NCBI GenBank assembly: GCA_018901755.1
Contig: JAHIDZ010000020.1
Location: 17,607 to 81,606, forward strand
Direction: 5' to 3'
Length of the DNA: 64,000 bases
DNA from: Nanobdellota archaeon
GTDB taxonomy: Archaea > Aenigmatarchaeota > Aenigmatarchaeia > Aenigmatarchaeales > Aenigmatarchaeaceae
A model generated the notes under the pieces. It was not told the origin of the DNA. It saw only the letters and a program-made list of their open reading frames with translations, and did no database searches. Position 1 is the first letter of the stretch, and each line of letters opens with the position of its first letter. Made by a program: the position numbers and the translations under genes. Positions 37,960-46,741 of this stretch are shown here, one piece after another.

Positions 37960-38940
37960 TTATCTTTTGAACACCTTCAATACCTTGCAACATTTTCTGT
38001 ACTCTTGCAACATTTTCTGTACTCTTGCAACATTTTCTGCTGTAGTATAGATATGTACATTCGGTCCAGCATCAAAGGTATATGCTGCGATTATCTTTCC
38101 CTCTATACTATTCAATTCATGCACTGCATAAATTATTTCTCTAGAAATATTATTTAGATACATTATCGGTGGCCATGTATCAAGCATTACTGCATGCATA
38201 TCACTACTTTCTCTCATTGTTATCTCGCCGAATTTTTGAAAATCTTTCGCAATAACAGCTTTCTTCATTTCTTCAATTACTTTTTCAATATATTGCATTC
38301 TTGCTGGATATAAAAAACTTGTTGCAATTGTCTGTTTCATGCCTGCTCTACTGCTTATTTTCTTTTTTCCAGCATCGACAATTCCTATCACATTCCTTAA
38401 TTCTGGCCAGTGCGAAGCAGGCGCAATTTGAACTGCGATTGAATCTGAACCATCATCTTTCTCACCTTTTCTCCATTCTACAAAACCACCCAAAACACTT
38501 CTTGATGCACTACCTGAACCAATTCTTGCAAAAATAGATGTCTCGCTTCCTGAAAGATTCAAATCAGCTGCCTTTAGCGTAGCAATAGCCAATGCCGCTA
38601 AACCAGCAGCACTACTTGCAAAACCAGCTGCAGTTGGAAAACAATTAATTGAAACGATAAGAGCTTTTTCATTTATTTCTGCCCTTTTTCTTATAATATC
38701 CAATTGTTTCATTCTTTCAGCAATTTCTTTTTCTTTTAGATCCATTTTTTTCCCATTAAGCCAAAATTCATCTTCCTTTAAATCCTGAAGAAACATTACT
38801 GTTGTTCTTGTTTTCAGTTGTTCGTCCATTGTGAAACTCAAACTGCTGTTCTTTGGAAGTATCAATTCATCATCTCTTTTTCCCCAATATTTTATCACAG
38901 CAATATTTGCTGTTGCCTCACAGGTTGCAATTCCTTTCAT
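37960..38940 (-). CDS. mevalonate diphosphate decarboxylase-like, C-terminus frameshifted
   Basis: CEATANIAVIKYWGKRDDELILPKNSSLSFTMDEQLKTRTTV...AAGFASSAAGLAALA...RESSDMHAVMLDTWPP; normal tail lies in another frame down to 37826. Confidence 0.88.
   Translation of the reverse strand: MKGIATCEATANIAVIKYWGKRDDELILPKNSSLSFTMDEQLKTRTTVMFLQDLKEDEFWLNGKKMDLKEKEIAERMKQLDIIRKRAEINEKALIVSINCFPTAAGFASSAAGLAALAIATLKAADLNLSGSETSIFARIGSGSASRSVLGGFVEWRKGEKDDGSDSIAVQIAPASHWPELRNVIGIVDAGKKKISSRAGMKQTIATSFLYPARMQYIEKVIEEMKKAVIAKDFQKFGEITMRESSDMHAVMLDTWPPIMYLNNISREIIYAVHELNSIEGKIIAAYTFDAGPNVHIYTTAENVARVQKMLQEYRKCCKVLKVFKR
37985..38039. repeat. 20-bp tandem repeat (TTGCAACATTTTCTGTACTC), two full and one partial copies
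   Basis: Direct reading. Confidence 0.95.
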
Positions 38941-39936
38941 TTAATCGCCTCCAATTTTTGTTTTCTTGCAATTGAAACCGACATTTTCAAGTGAATTTGC
39001 AACATTCTGTTGTAGCTCTTCTCCCGGTGTAAGTATTAGCATTAGTCCCCCTCTACCAGTCCCTGTTAATTTAGCACCGAATGCATTTGCTTCTAATGCT
39101 ATCTTTTGCATTTTATCAAGTTCTTTACAGGAAACGGTTATTTCTTGTAATAATTCATGATTTTTATTCATCAGTTCTCCTAAGATTTTCCAGTTTCCAT
39201 TTTCTAAAGCAGGAAGCGCCGAATGAAAAACATTTTTATAATTTTCAAATACTTTTTCAACCATTTCTGGATTCTTATCCTTCAATATCTTTACATCCTT
39301 AACAACTATCTTTGTTTCTTGCGTTATTCCAGAATTTGCTAAAACAATTTCAACTGATTGTTTTATTTTCATACGCTCTATTTTATTTAATCCACCATGT
39401 AAATTTTTTTCAAAAGTTATAAGACCACCAAATACGGCACAGGTATTATCTATTCCAGATGGTGTACCCGAGCCTGCTTCTTCGGCAATATAAGCTGCTC
39501 CATTTATTTGTTCATCGGTCATATTCAAATCAAGTAGTTGATTCAAAGCTCTGGAAATACTTGCAGCAAGTGCAGCACTCGCCCCAATACCAGATGCACA
39601 AACGAGATTTCCAGAAAGTGTAATCTTTATCGGATTTATTTTAGTATCTATTTTGAAATGTTTTAACAATGCATTAAGTTGTCTTTGTATTTCATCTCTC
39701 TTTGTCTCTTTATAACCCGGAGTTTCGGGTCTATTATCAATAAATGTCAATCCTTCTGTTCCTATCTCAACAGTTGCTTTTGTATAATCTGTGAGCGCTG
39801 CTGCTATTGCTGGCAAACCATAAACAACAAAGTGTTCGCCGAATAAAATTGTTTTTCCATAACCAATTCCATTTCCATTTCCATTTCCATATGTATCTAT
39901 AGAATGTGCTTCAGACGAAACAGAACTTTCAATCAT
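38941..39936 (-). CDS. mvk: mevalonate kinase
   Basis: GKTILFGEHFVVYGLPAIAAAL...CASGIGASAALAASISRAL...KLTGTGRGGLMLIL. Confidence 0.9.
   Translation of the reverse strand: MIESSVSSEAHSIDTYGNGNGNGIGYGKTILFGEHFVVYGLPAIAAALTDYTKATVEIGTEGLTFIDNRPETPGYKETKRDEIQRQLNALLKHFKIDTKINPIKITLSGNLVCASGIGASAALAASISRALNQLLDLNMTDEQINGAAYIAEEAGSGTPSGIDNTCAVFGGLITFEKNLHGGLNKIERMKIKQSVEIVLANSGITQETKIVVKDVKILKDKNPEMVEKVFENYKNVFHSALPALENGNWKILGELMNKNHELLQEITVSCKELDKMQKIALEANAFGAKLTGTGRGGLMLILTPGEELQQNVANSLENVGFNCKKTKIGGD
39866..39890. repeat. TTTCCA hexanucleotide repeat in the mevalonate kinase 5' end (Gly-Asn repeat)
   Basis: ATTCCATTTCCATTTCCATTTCCAT; encodes YGNGNGNGIGYG. Confidence 0.85.
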
Positions 39937-40043
39937 AATTATTAATGGGCAATAGAACCTTAAATATATATCAGATTATTCTCCTTAAAATGACTATTTT
40001 TAATAATTAACAAAGGCTCTGCAAATCTACTTCACCGAAGAAC

Positions 40044-40271
40044 TTAGCTTTTACGACTCATTTTCTGGAAAGAAGCATTGATTATATTTCTTACTAATTC
40101 ATTTATTTCTCTACCAGCATAATCTTCTGGAAATGCTGTAAAATGATATATTACCCCAGGAGATGCTATTCCCATATTTATAGAAACAAATATTTTTTTG
40201 TTCGTCTTTAGTAATAAAATTAATTGATAACCTACCATTTCCATATTCAGTAATTTTAAATAAATTACCAA
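40044..40271 (-). CDS. hypothetical protein
   Basis: 75 aa ORF; followed by a Pop5-tail-like sequence. Confidence 0.4.
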   Translation of the reverse strand: MVIYLKLLNMEMVGYQLILLLKTNKKIFVSINMGIASPGVIYHFTAFPEDYAGREINELVRNIINASFQKMSRKS

Positions 40272-40292
40272 GAAAATCTTTCTAAATGCATT

Positions 40293-40679
40293 CTAAACAA
40301 AATTAGTTAAATCTACTTCGCCAAAGAACTTTTGCTTAGCTGCTTTTATTGTTCCAGATACGCCAAGAACTGTTATCATTGCTCTACTGTCTCCAATTCT
40401 TTGAACTAAAGCTAAAGACATTCTTATCTGCTCAACAGACGTGTGAGAACATTTAATTATTCCTATTTGTTTTTCGTCATCATAATTTTTTTTACCCAAC
40501 CAAACACTTGCTTCAGCTACACCCAGCTCGCCTAAGAAGTTTAATAGAGAATGCCATATACTGTTGAATACATCTATAGCAAATATTTTCTTTTCTGAAA
40601 CTACCTGAAATGCTATGTAACGTTTTCTACTTCTCAATGTTGGTGATAGTGGTCTTGGTCGATCATCCAATTTCAACAC
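40293..40679 (-). CDS. rnp2: RNase P protein component 2 (Pop5)
   Basis: RSRKRYIAFQVVSEKKI...AEASVWLGKKNYDDEKQIGIIKCSHTSVEQIRMSLALVQRIGDSRAMITVLGVSGTIKAAKQKFFG. Confidence 0.87.
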   Translation of the reverse strand: MLKLDDRPRPLSPTLRSRKRYIAFQVVSEKKIFAIDVFNSIWHSLLNFLGELGVAEASVWLGKKNYDDEKQIGIIKCSHTSVEQIRMSLALVQRIGDSRAMITVLGVSGTIKAAKQKFFGEVDLTNFV

Positions 40680-41379
40680 CCTCTGTTATTTTTGTTCCTG
40701 TTAACTTTTTTTTATTATTTTCAATTAACTGTTGTGGGACTAATGATACACATGTAAAAGAATTTTCTAACTCTAATCCAATAACATTTGCTGTTGCCAC
40801 AAGTTTACGTGGATCTCTCATATCCCATATGCTTCTTGCTCCAGAACAAACTATTATAGGAACTTTAAGCTCCTTACATATTCTTGCATTCTTAATCATA
40901 TTTCCAATTGTAACTGATCTTGATCTTCTATATTTGTATAAAATTTCAGAAAAATTAATCTGTATTGCAACATTGTTTTTCCTTGCTTCGTTAAGGCATA
41001 CTTCATCTAAACCATTATCAAATCTGTCTGCTTCAGGATGAGCAAGGATATCTACCTTTGGATTTTCACAAGCAGCCCTATTTATGGCGTATTTTCCACC
41101 AGCAACTATGATTATCTCAACTTCCTCTCTTATCTTATCAATTATTTTCCTTAACTCGGCTGGATCTTCTACATAGATTTTTACGCCCGTATATATCTCT
41201 ACAGCTGTTTCTATCTTAGATATCTGCTCCTTTAAGTGCCGTAGCTTCTCTAATGACTCAAATTTATCACATATAGCTATTCCAGAATAACCCAAGTGTT
41301 CTGCGAACTTAGCTATTTCTGCTATAGTATTCTCTCCATCTGAAAGATTACTATGTATCTCCAGGTCATAAAATCTCAT
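40663..41379 (-). CDS. rnp3: RNase P protein component 3 (Rpp30)
   Basis: MRFYDLEIHSNLSDGENTIAEIAKFAEHLGYSGIAICD...DILAHPE...NARICKELKVPIIVCSGA. Confidence 0.87.
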   Translation of the reverse strand: MRFYDLEIHSNLSDGENTIAEIAKFAEHLGYSGIAICDKFESLEKLRHLKEQISKIETAVEIYTGVKIYVEDPAELRKIIDKIREEVEIIIVAGGKYAINRAACENPKVDILAHPEADRFDNGLDEVCLNEARKNNVAIQINFSEILYKYRRSRSVTIGNMIKNARICKELKVPIIVCSGARSIWDMRDPRKLVATANVIGLELENSFTCVSLVPQQLIENNKKKLTGTKITEGVEIG

Positions 41380-41403
41380 AAATAGAATTTGATTTCAAAG
41401 GTT

Positions 41404-41787
41404 TTAAAGTTTAAGTTTTCTCGGGGCTTCCTTATCAATCTCAGTACTAAGTTTATTGATATCAGATTCCCAGTATACCTCAGATGCTTCTGTTGATTTG
41501 ATTTTTCCTTCAAATTTGTTAACAATAAAATAATGTAATTTTGCTTTCTCCCCATTACTTGTAGTCCAAATATCAGAATGGATGAATTTAGGATTCTTTA
41601 TAATTATTCCTAGTTCTTCTCTCATTTCTCTTATTATACATTCTTCAAGTGTCTCATTAGAATCAAGATGCCCTCCTGGGAAACACACAATTCCTGGGCC
41701 AACCTCATCATCTGATCTTCGTTTCTCAACTAAGAATTTATCTCCCTTTAAAATTATTGCTGTTGTGATATGTACACAGTCGTTCAT
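41404..41787 (-). CDS. NUDIX hydrolase
   Basis: GGHLDSNETLEECIIREMREELGI. Confidence 0.92.
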   Translation of the reverse strand: MNDCVHITTAIILKGDKFLVEKRRSDDEVGPGIVCFPGGHLDSNETLEECIIREMREELGIIIKNPKFIHSDIWTTSNGEKAKLHYFIVNKFEGKIKSTEASEVYWESDINKLSTEIDKEAPRKLKL

Positions 41788-42536
41788 GGAATCATCTTCT
41801 CAAATTCTTCATATTTTTTTCCATCGATATAATCAAGCGTCTCTTTTAACCATAACTCTTGCATATTATTTTTAGGTTTAAAAGAACGAATAGCTCTCTC
41901 AGGATTATCTCCATTCTTAATAACATCAAACATGTTCTTTATGATATCATCTGACCATTCTTCTCTTTTTGTTAAAGATGAAACAAAATCATTATTCCAT
42001 TTAAGTTGATAATCGACCAATTTCTGTGTATACTCTGGGTAATAGTTTTCTAAAAGTTTTTTTGATTTGGCCCTTTCGTAGTATGATAAGAATCTTTCAA
42101 TTCTAGTTAAACCAGGATATCGGTCTCCAGTTTCGCATATCCATAACGGAGCTCTAAAAGCTACATATGCTCCCATATGTTCAAAAATTTTATCCGAAAG
42201 AAATAAACCTTCGCTTACTTTACTTTTCCAATCAACAGGACCGCTGTGATCATATATTGCTTGATATATTTCATCTATCTCATTTTTATCAAACGAATTA
42301 TATCCATTCAATATCTCTCGAGATTTTTCAGCGCCACCAGTCATTGCAGTTATCATAAGCGGAATAGATAATTTTTTACCAAAGAATGTAATAGTTGTAT
42401 CAACATCATTTATACACAATTCGGAAAGAGTTTGATGAATCAGAGTAACGTCTTTGAAAAGCGGATTTGCTGTTTCGACATCTTTTTCCAAACAAACTTT
42501 TATATGTTCTGCTTTTCTTTTTTGAATATTAGTCAT
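41784..42536 (-). CDS. chimeric ORF: N-terminal about 76 aa of type-2 IPP isomerase (IDI-2) joined to an unrelated HD-like helical region
   Basis: RKAEHIKVCLEKDVE...LIHQTLSELCINDVDTTITFFGKKLSIPLMITAMTGGAEKSREI is IDI-2-like; then NGYNSFDKNEIDEIYQAIYDHSGPVDWKSKVSEGLFLSDKI... Confidence 0.72.
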   Translation of the reverse strand: MTNIQKRKAEHIKVCLEKDVETANPLFKDVTLIHQTLSELCINDVDTTITFFGKKLSIPLMITAMTGGAEKSREILNGYNSFDKNEIDEIYQAIYDHSGPVDWKSKVSEGLFLSDKIFEHMGAYVAFRAPLWICETGDRYPGLTRIERFLSYYERAKSKKLLENYYPEYTQKLVDYQLKWNNDFVSSLTKREEWSDDIIKNMFDVIKNGDNPERAIRSFKPKNNMQELWLKETLDYIDGKKYEEFEKMIP

Positions 42537-42540
42537 AAAA

Positions 42541-43341
42541 TCACCCCGTAATTATTGTACCAACATTATTTCCTTTCATCGCATTAACAATATTTTCAGA
42601 TATCAGACCGCTAATAATTTGTGATTTTACTCCAATATTCATCAATTCTGAAACTTTTGTCAACATGCCACCAGATACATCTGTGTCTAAAGATCCTGTC
42701 AGCGCTTTTTTAACCTCTTCAAAGTTTTGTGAGTTTATTTCTGTAATATGTTTAGCATCATTAAATTTATTTGGATCTTTATCATATATTCCATTTACAT
42801 TTGTAATATGAATTATCTTTTCAGCGTTTAATTTTTTTGCAAGATATGGAGCTATTTGATCACCTGACAAAACAGCACATTTCTGTTTTTCATCATAAGC
42901 CGGAACACCGTATAAGACGGGTATCATTCCTATGTTTACTAAATTTTCTATTGCCGTTATATCTCCTTTCACTATTCTGCCCGCATTCAATATAATGAAA
43001 GAAGATGCCTGGCATGGAATAGCTGGTAAACCATGTTTGATTAGATGCTGTGTAGCAATACAATTTAATTCGTTCTGTAAACGTTGTACTTCTGCAAAAT
43101 CAACAAGCTGTTCATCTTTAACAATTCCAAGATGTAATCCTGTTCTCTTTGCAATCGAATGACCATAAGAACCTGCGCCATGAACGAGAATCAAACGCAT
43201 TTCTTTAGGATTATATCCTTTTGCTATTTCTGCAGAAAATTTCTCAAGATTCGCATAATCAACTTTAGGTATTTCACTTTTCTTATCAGTTATAATACTC
43301 CCGCCTAATTTTATTATTATAAGTGACTTCATAATAATCAT
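42541..43341 (-). CDS. ipk: isopentenyl phosphate kinase
   Basis: IIKLGGSIITDKKSEIPK...LVHGAGSYGHSIAKRTGLHLG...LSGDQIAPYLAKKLNAEKIIHITNVNGIYDKDP. Confidence 0.9.
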   Translation of the reverse strand: MIIMKSLIIIKLGGSIITDKKSEIPKVDYANLEKFSAEIAKGYNPKEMRLILVHGAGSYGHSIAKRTGLHLGIVKDEQLVDFAEVQRLQNELNCIATQHLIKHGLPAIPCQASSFIILNAGRIVKGDITAIENLVNIGMIPVLYGVPAYDEKQKCAVLSGDQIAPYLAKKLNAEKIIHITNVNGIYDKDPNKFNDAKHITEINSQNFEEVKKALTGSLDTDVSGGMLTKVSELMNIGVKSQIISGLISENIVNAMKGNNVGTIITG

Positions 43342-44463
43342 CTATACATTTATTTTTTCTAATTTTTTACTTGTATCCTGATTTAGTTTAAAACACGTTG
43401 GATCCATACCGTTGGTCTTATGTGTATATCCATAAGCAAGTATTCTGCATCCACCCATGCACGAATTATATTTTTTACACTGTTCACATCCACGAGGTGG
43501 TTCTCTAAATAGTTTGAAACCGTTTTCCCAAATATCTTTCAAACTTCTTTCTCGTATGTTTCCTTCATAAAAAACAGGTAAATCCATACAAGGACATGGT
43601 ATTAAATTTCCATCTGCACTTATTGCACATATCCTTCTTCCGGCTTTACACCCTGCAAAATTAACTCTAATATATTTCGAATATCTCTTTAACCAATCGT
43701 ATGATTCAAATGTAGGACCCTCAATATCTATTAACCATTTTTTATCATAAGAAATAAACTCATCAATAATTTCTTTCATTTTAACTAAATATTCTGGGAT
43801 TGAAAATAATTTTTCTAAACTGCAACAACCAGTTGGTATAGGTTGAAATATACTTAATGTATCAATATTTTTATCATGACAAAATTTCATTAATTGAGAC
43901 GGCCCATCGGCATTAACTTTAGTCAATACACAACTTACAATATTATGGATATTCGTTTGATTAATAAGATTAATATTTTTAATAACTTTGTCAAATTGTT
44001 TAGGATTTGTATTTTTTATTTTAGCATAAAGATTTCTATCAAGCGTATCTAAAGGTGTTTGTATAGACATTACACCCATTTTATCAAGTTTATTTATTTT
44101 TTCCTTATTCAAAAGGGTACAGTTCGACGCTATCTTAATTTGCAAATTATAGTTTCTCATTTCCTTCAGTAGTGTCCAAATATCTTTCCTTATGAATGGT
44201 TCTCCGCCAGATATAACAAATCTTGGCACACCATAGTCTGCTGCTTCTTTTATGAAATTTAATGCTTCCTTTGTACTAAGTTCTTTATTTTTCATATTTC
44301 CACTTGATGAAAAACAGTAAAAACATCTGTTATTACATTTGTTTGTTATATTCCAAAATATACAACCCTTAAGCGCCACATCTTTATTTTTTGCAGTTTC
44401 ATCAACATGACTCTCATTAAATTTTAATTTTAATCTAAGCATATCATTACCCACTTTTTCCAA
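43342..44463 (-). CDS. radical SAM/SPASM protein
   Basis: NITNKCNNRCFYCFSSSG (CxxxCxxC); C-terminal Cys cluster CEQCKKYNSCMGGCR. Confidence 0.88.
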   Translation of the reverse strand: MEKVGNDMLRLKLKFNESHVDETAKNKDVALKGCIFWNITNKCNNRCFYCFSSSGNMKNKELSTKEALNFIKEAADYGVPRFVISGGEPFIRKDIWTLLKEMRNYNLQIKIASNCTLLNKEKINKLDKMGVMSIQTPLDTLDRNLYAKIKNTNPKQFDKVIKNINLINQTNIHNIVSCVLTKVNADGPSQLMKFCHDKNIDTLSIFQPIPTGCCSLEKLFSIPEYLVKMKEIIDEFISYDKKWLIDIEGPTFESYDWLKRYSKYIRVNFAGCKAGRRICAISADGNLIPCPCMDLPVFYEGNIRERSLKDIWENGFKLFREPPRGCEQCKKYNSCMGGCRILAYGYTHKTNGMDPTCFKLNQDTSKKLEKINV

Positions 44464-45472
44464 TCCAACATTTTTGATCTACACCGTCTCTCTGTCTTAA
44501 ATAACAACCACCACGACACTGCGTAATTAATTTACAGTCTGGCTTCTTACAAGTTTTTAATAAAATATTCGATGTAAATTCTTCTGAATTTAATATGTTC
44601 TCGATTGGTTGTTTTCGCATATTACCAAAAATCTTTGAATCCATCGAGCAATAATGTATATCACCCAGTGCACTGGTATACATCATCTTCTCTCCAGCTG
44701 GGCATGCACCATGTTTTATGCTAGAATCCAAAAGACTAATTAGAGGATCAGCTGTCCTTATCATTATGTTGTCATCTTTGGAAAGTTTAATTAATTCTTC
44801 ATTTAAATTCTTATATTCATTGAATGAAAGAATCTCGTTCTGATTATTGATTGCCGTACCAGCGGGCAACATATCCCATATTCTATAAGAATCAGCATTT
44901 TTTCTTGCAAACTCAAATATCTCTGGTATCACTGTTCTATTACATTTCATTGCGATCGTAGCTATTATTATAGGAACGCCAACCTCTTTTAAATTTTCAA
45001 TTGCTTTGAGTAATAATGCGTATGACCCGTTGAAACCGCGAATTCTATCGTGTTCAGATGGTAAAATGTGATCTAAATTCATTTGTACTTGAGTAATTCC
45101 TGCTTCTTTTATTTTTCTAGCATTATCTTTTGTGATAAGTGATCCATTACTGCAAATATGAACAACAAATCCAATCTCGGCAGCATATCTCGCTATTTCA
45201 AAAAAATCTTCTCGGAGCAATGGTTCGCCACCCAATAATGAAATTTGTTTAAACCCCAACTGTTTTAATTTATTAAAATATGTCTTATATTCTTCTATTG
45301 TCAACTCATTTTTTCCTTCAGTTTTTTCGCCAGCGAAACAATAAATGCAATTGAAATTACACCTTTTTGTAAATTCTATGCAAGCCCAAATAGGAGTTTT
45401 TGAAACGATGCTATGCTTCTTTGAGAAATCTCTATCCCCTTTAAATTCAAAGGTAACTCTACACATCAACAA
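44447..45472 (-). CDS. radical SAM/SPASM protein, second
   Basis: EFTKRCNFNCIYCFAGEK (CxxxCxxC); C-terminal CKLITQCRGGCYLRQ. Confidence 0.88.
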   Translation of the reverse strand: MLMCRVTFEFKGDRDFSKKHSIVSKTPIWACIEFTKRCNFNCIYCFAGEKTEGKNELTIEEYKTYFNKLKQLGFKQISLLGGEPLLREDFFEIARYAAEIGFVVHICSNGSLITKDNARKIKEAGITQVQMNLDHILPSEHDRIRGFNGSYALLLKAIENLKEVGVPIIIATIAMKCNRTVIPEIFEFARKNADSYRIWDMLPAGTAINNQNEILSFNEYKNLNEELIKLSKDDNIMIRTADPLISLLDSSIKHGACPAGEKMMYTSALGDIHYCSMDSKIFGNMRKQPIENILNSEEFTSNILLKTCKKPDCKLITQCRGGCYLRQRDGVDQKCWIGKSG

Positions 45473-45479
45473 TCATCAT

Positions 45480-46562
45480 TTAATTTTCTCTTTCAACGAG
45501 ATAATCTGCAAATGCCTTTATCTTTTCTTTTGCTTCTGACGCTGGAAACAATTTATCTACGTCTTTCCAAGCACTCATAATCATGTTCTTTGCATAATTT
45601 TTTGCGTAGTTGACAGAATCATATTTTTTAATAATATCAATTGCTTCTTGCTTTAAATTGAAATCCGTTGGATGCATGTTCAAAATTTCTATTAATCTTT
45701 TTTTATCTTCTACAGAAGCATTCTGAAATGTATGAATAATCATCAGTGTTCTTTTTCCTTCTGTTATATCACTTCCAATATACTCTTTTACAAATTGCGC
45801 AGAATCACTTGTAGCAGTTAAATTCAATATATCATCTTTAATCTGGAAGGCTACTCCTATTGTTTCAGACAGTTTACCAATTGCCTCTACCTGTTCAGTT
45901 GTTGCTCCTGACAAAGCTGCTGCTATTTTAGCAGACATTCTAGCCAATGTACCGGTTTTATATGCGCACATCTGAAGATACTGCTTCTCACTCAAATTGT
46001 CTGCATTTGCTAATCCTTTGTGCCAGGTTATATCATATGCTTGTCCAAATGATAAATTAATCATTTCTTGAGCGTATATCTCATAAACATTCAAAAGTAA
46101 TTCGGGCTTGAATTTGTCTTTGTTTTTAATCAATGATAAAAGCGGCAAAAAATACATTGTATTCCCAGCATTTATAGCAATATCAACGCCAAACATCTTA
46201 TGTGTGCACGGCTTTCCTCTTCTTAGATCACTGGAATCCTCAACATCATCTACCATAAGTGTTCCGTTATGAACAACTTCTGGTATTACAACAAATTCTT
46301 TTACATCTTCTGGATTCTTTCCTAAAGCTTCTGCAATAAGTAAAAACAATACTGGTCTCCATCTCTTTCCTCCGCGATTTAATAAATCCCATATTGGATC
46401 TGCAACACCTTTGTTAATTGCATTAATATCATGTTCATACCTAGCGTTCCCGCATGTGAATAATAAACTTTCCAAATCATATTTTTTTGGTATATATTTT
46501 TCAATTATTCTATCTATTTCAGGACCCTTTTCTTTAAGAACTTCCTTAATATCAACCATCAT
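45480..46562 (-). CDS. polyprenyl (GGPP-type) synthase
   Basis: GGKRWRPVLFLLIAEALG, LMVDDVEDSSDLRRGKP, FQIKDDILN. Confidence 0.9.
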   Translation of the reverse strand: MMVDIKEVLKEKGPEIDRIIEKYIPKKYDLESLLFTCGNARYEHDINAINKGVADPIWDLLNRGGKRWRPVLFLLIAEALGKNPEDVKEFVVIPEVVHNGTLMVDDVEDSSDLRRGKPCTHKMFGVDIAINAGNTMYFLPLLSLIKNKDKFKPELLLNVYEIYAQEMINLSFGQAYDITWHKGLANADNLSEKQYLQMCAYKTGTLARMSAKIAAALSGATTEQVEAIGKLSETIGVAFQIKDDILNLTATSDSAQFVKEYIGSDITEGKRTLMIIHTFQNASVEDKKRLIEILNMHPTDFNLKQEAIDIIKKYDSVNYAKNYAKNMIMSAWKDVDKLFPASEAKEKIKAFADYLVEREN

Positions 46563-46692
46563 AAATCACCTCTATTTTTTATTAATGTTTTTTATTAATG
46601 CAAACATGATACAACGTATAGTAAGTTACTATAGAAAAAGGTATTTAAACCTTGGCACCCAACCGACAATAAACGTTAAACAACTACCTATA

Positions 46693-46702
46693 ACACCGGT
46701 GT
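46693..46702. promoter_or_regulatory. perfect palindrome ACACCGGTGT between the isoprenoid operon and the TrmB gene; candidate operator
   Basis: Just upstream of TATA-like CTTTAAATATT; related ACACCAGTGT at 47539-47548. Confidence 0.5.
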
Positions 46703-46741
46703 AGGTGTAACCTTTAAATATTTTCAAACATCATTTAGATT

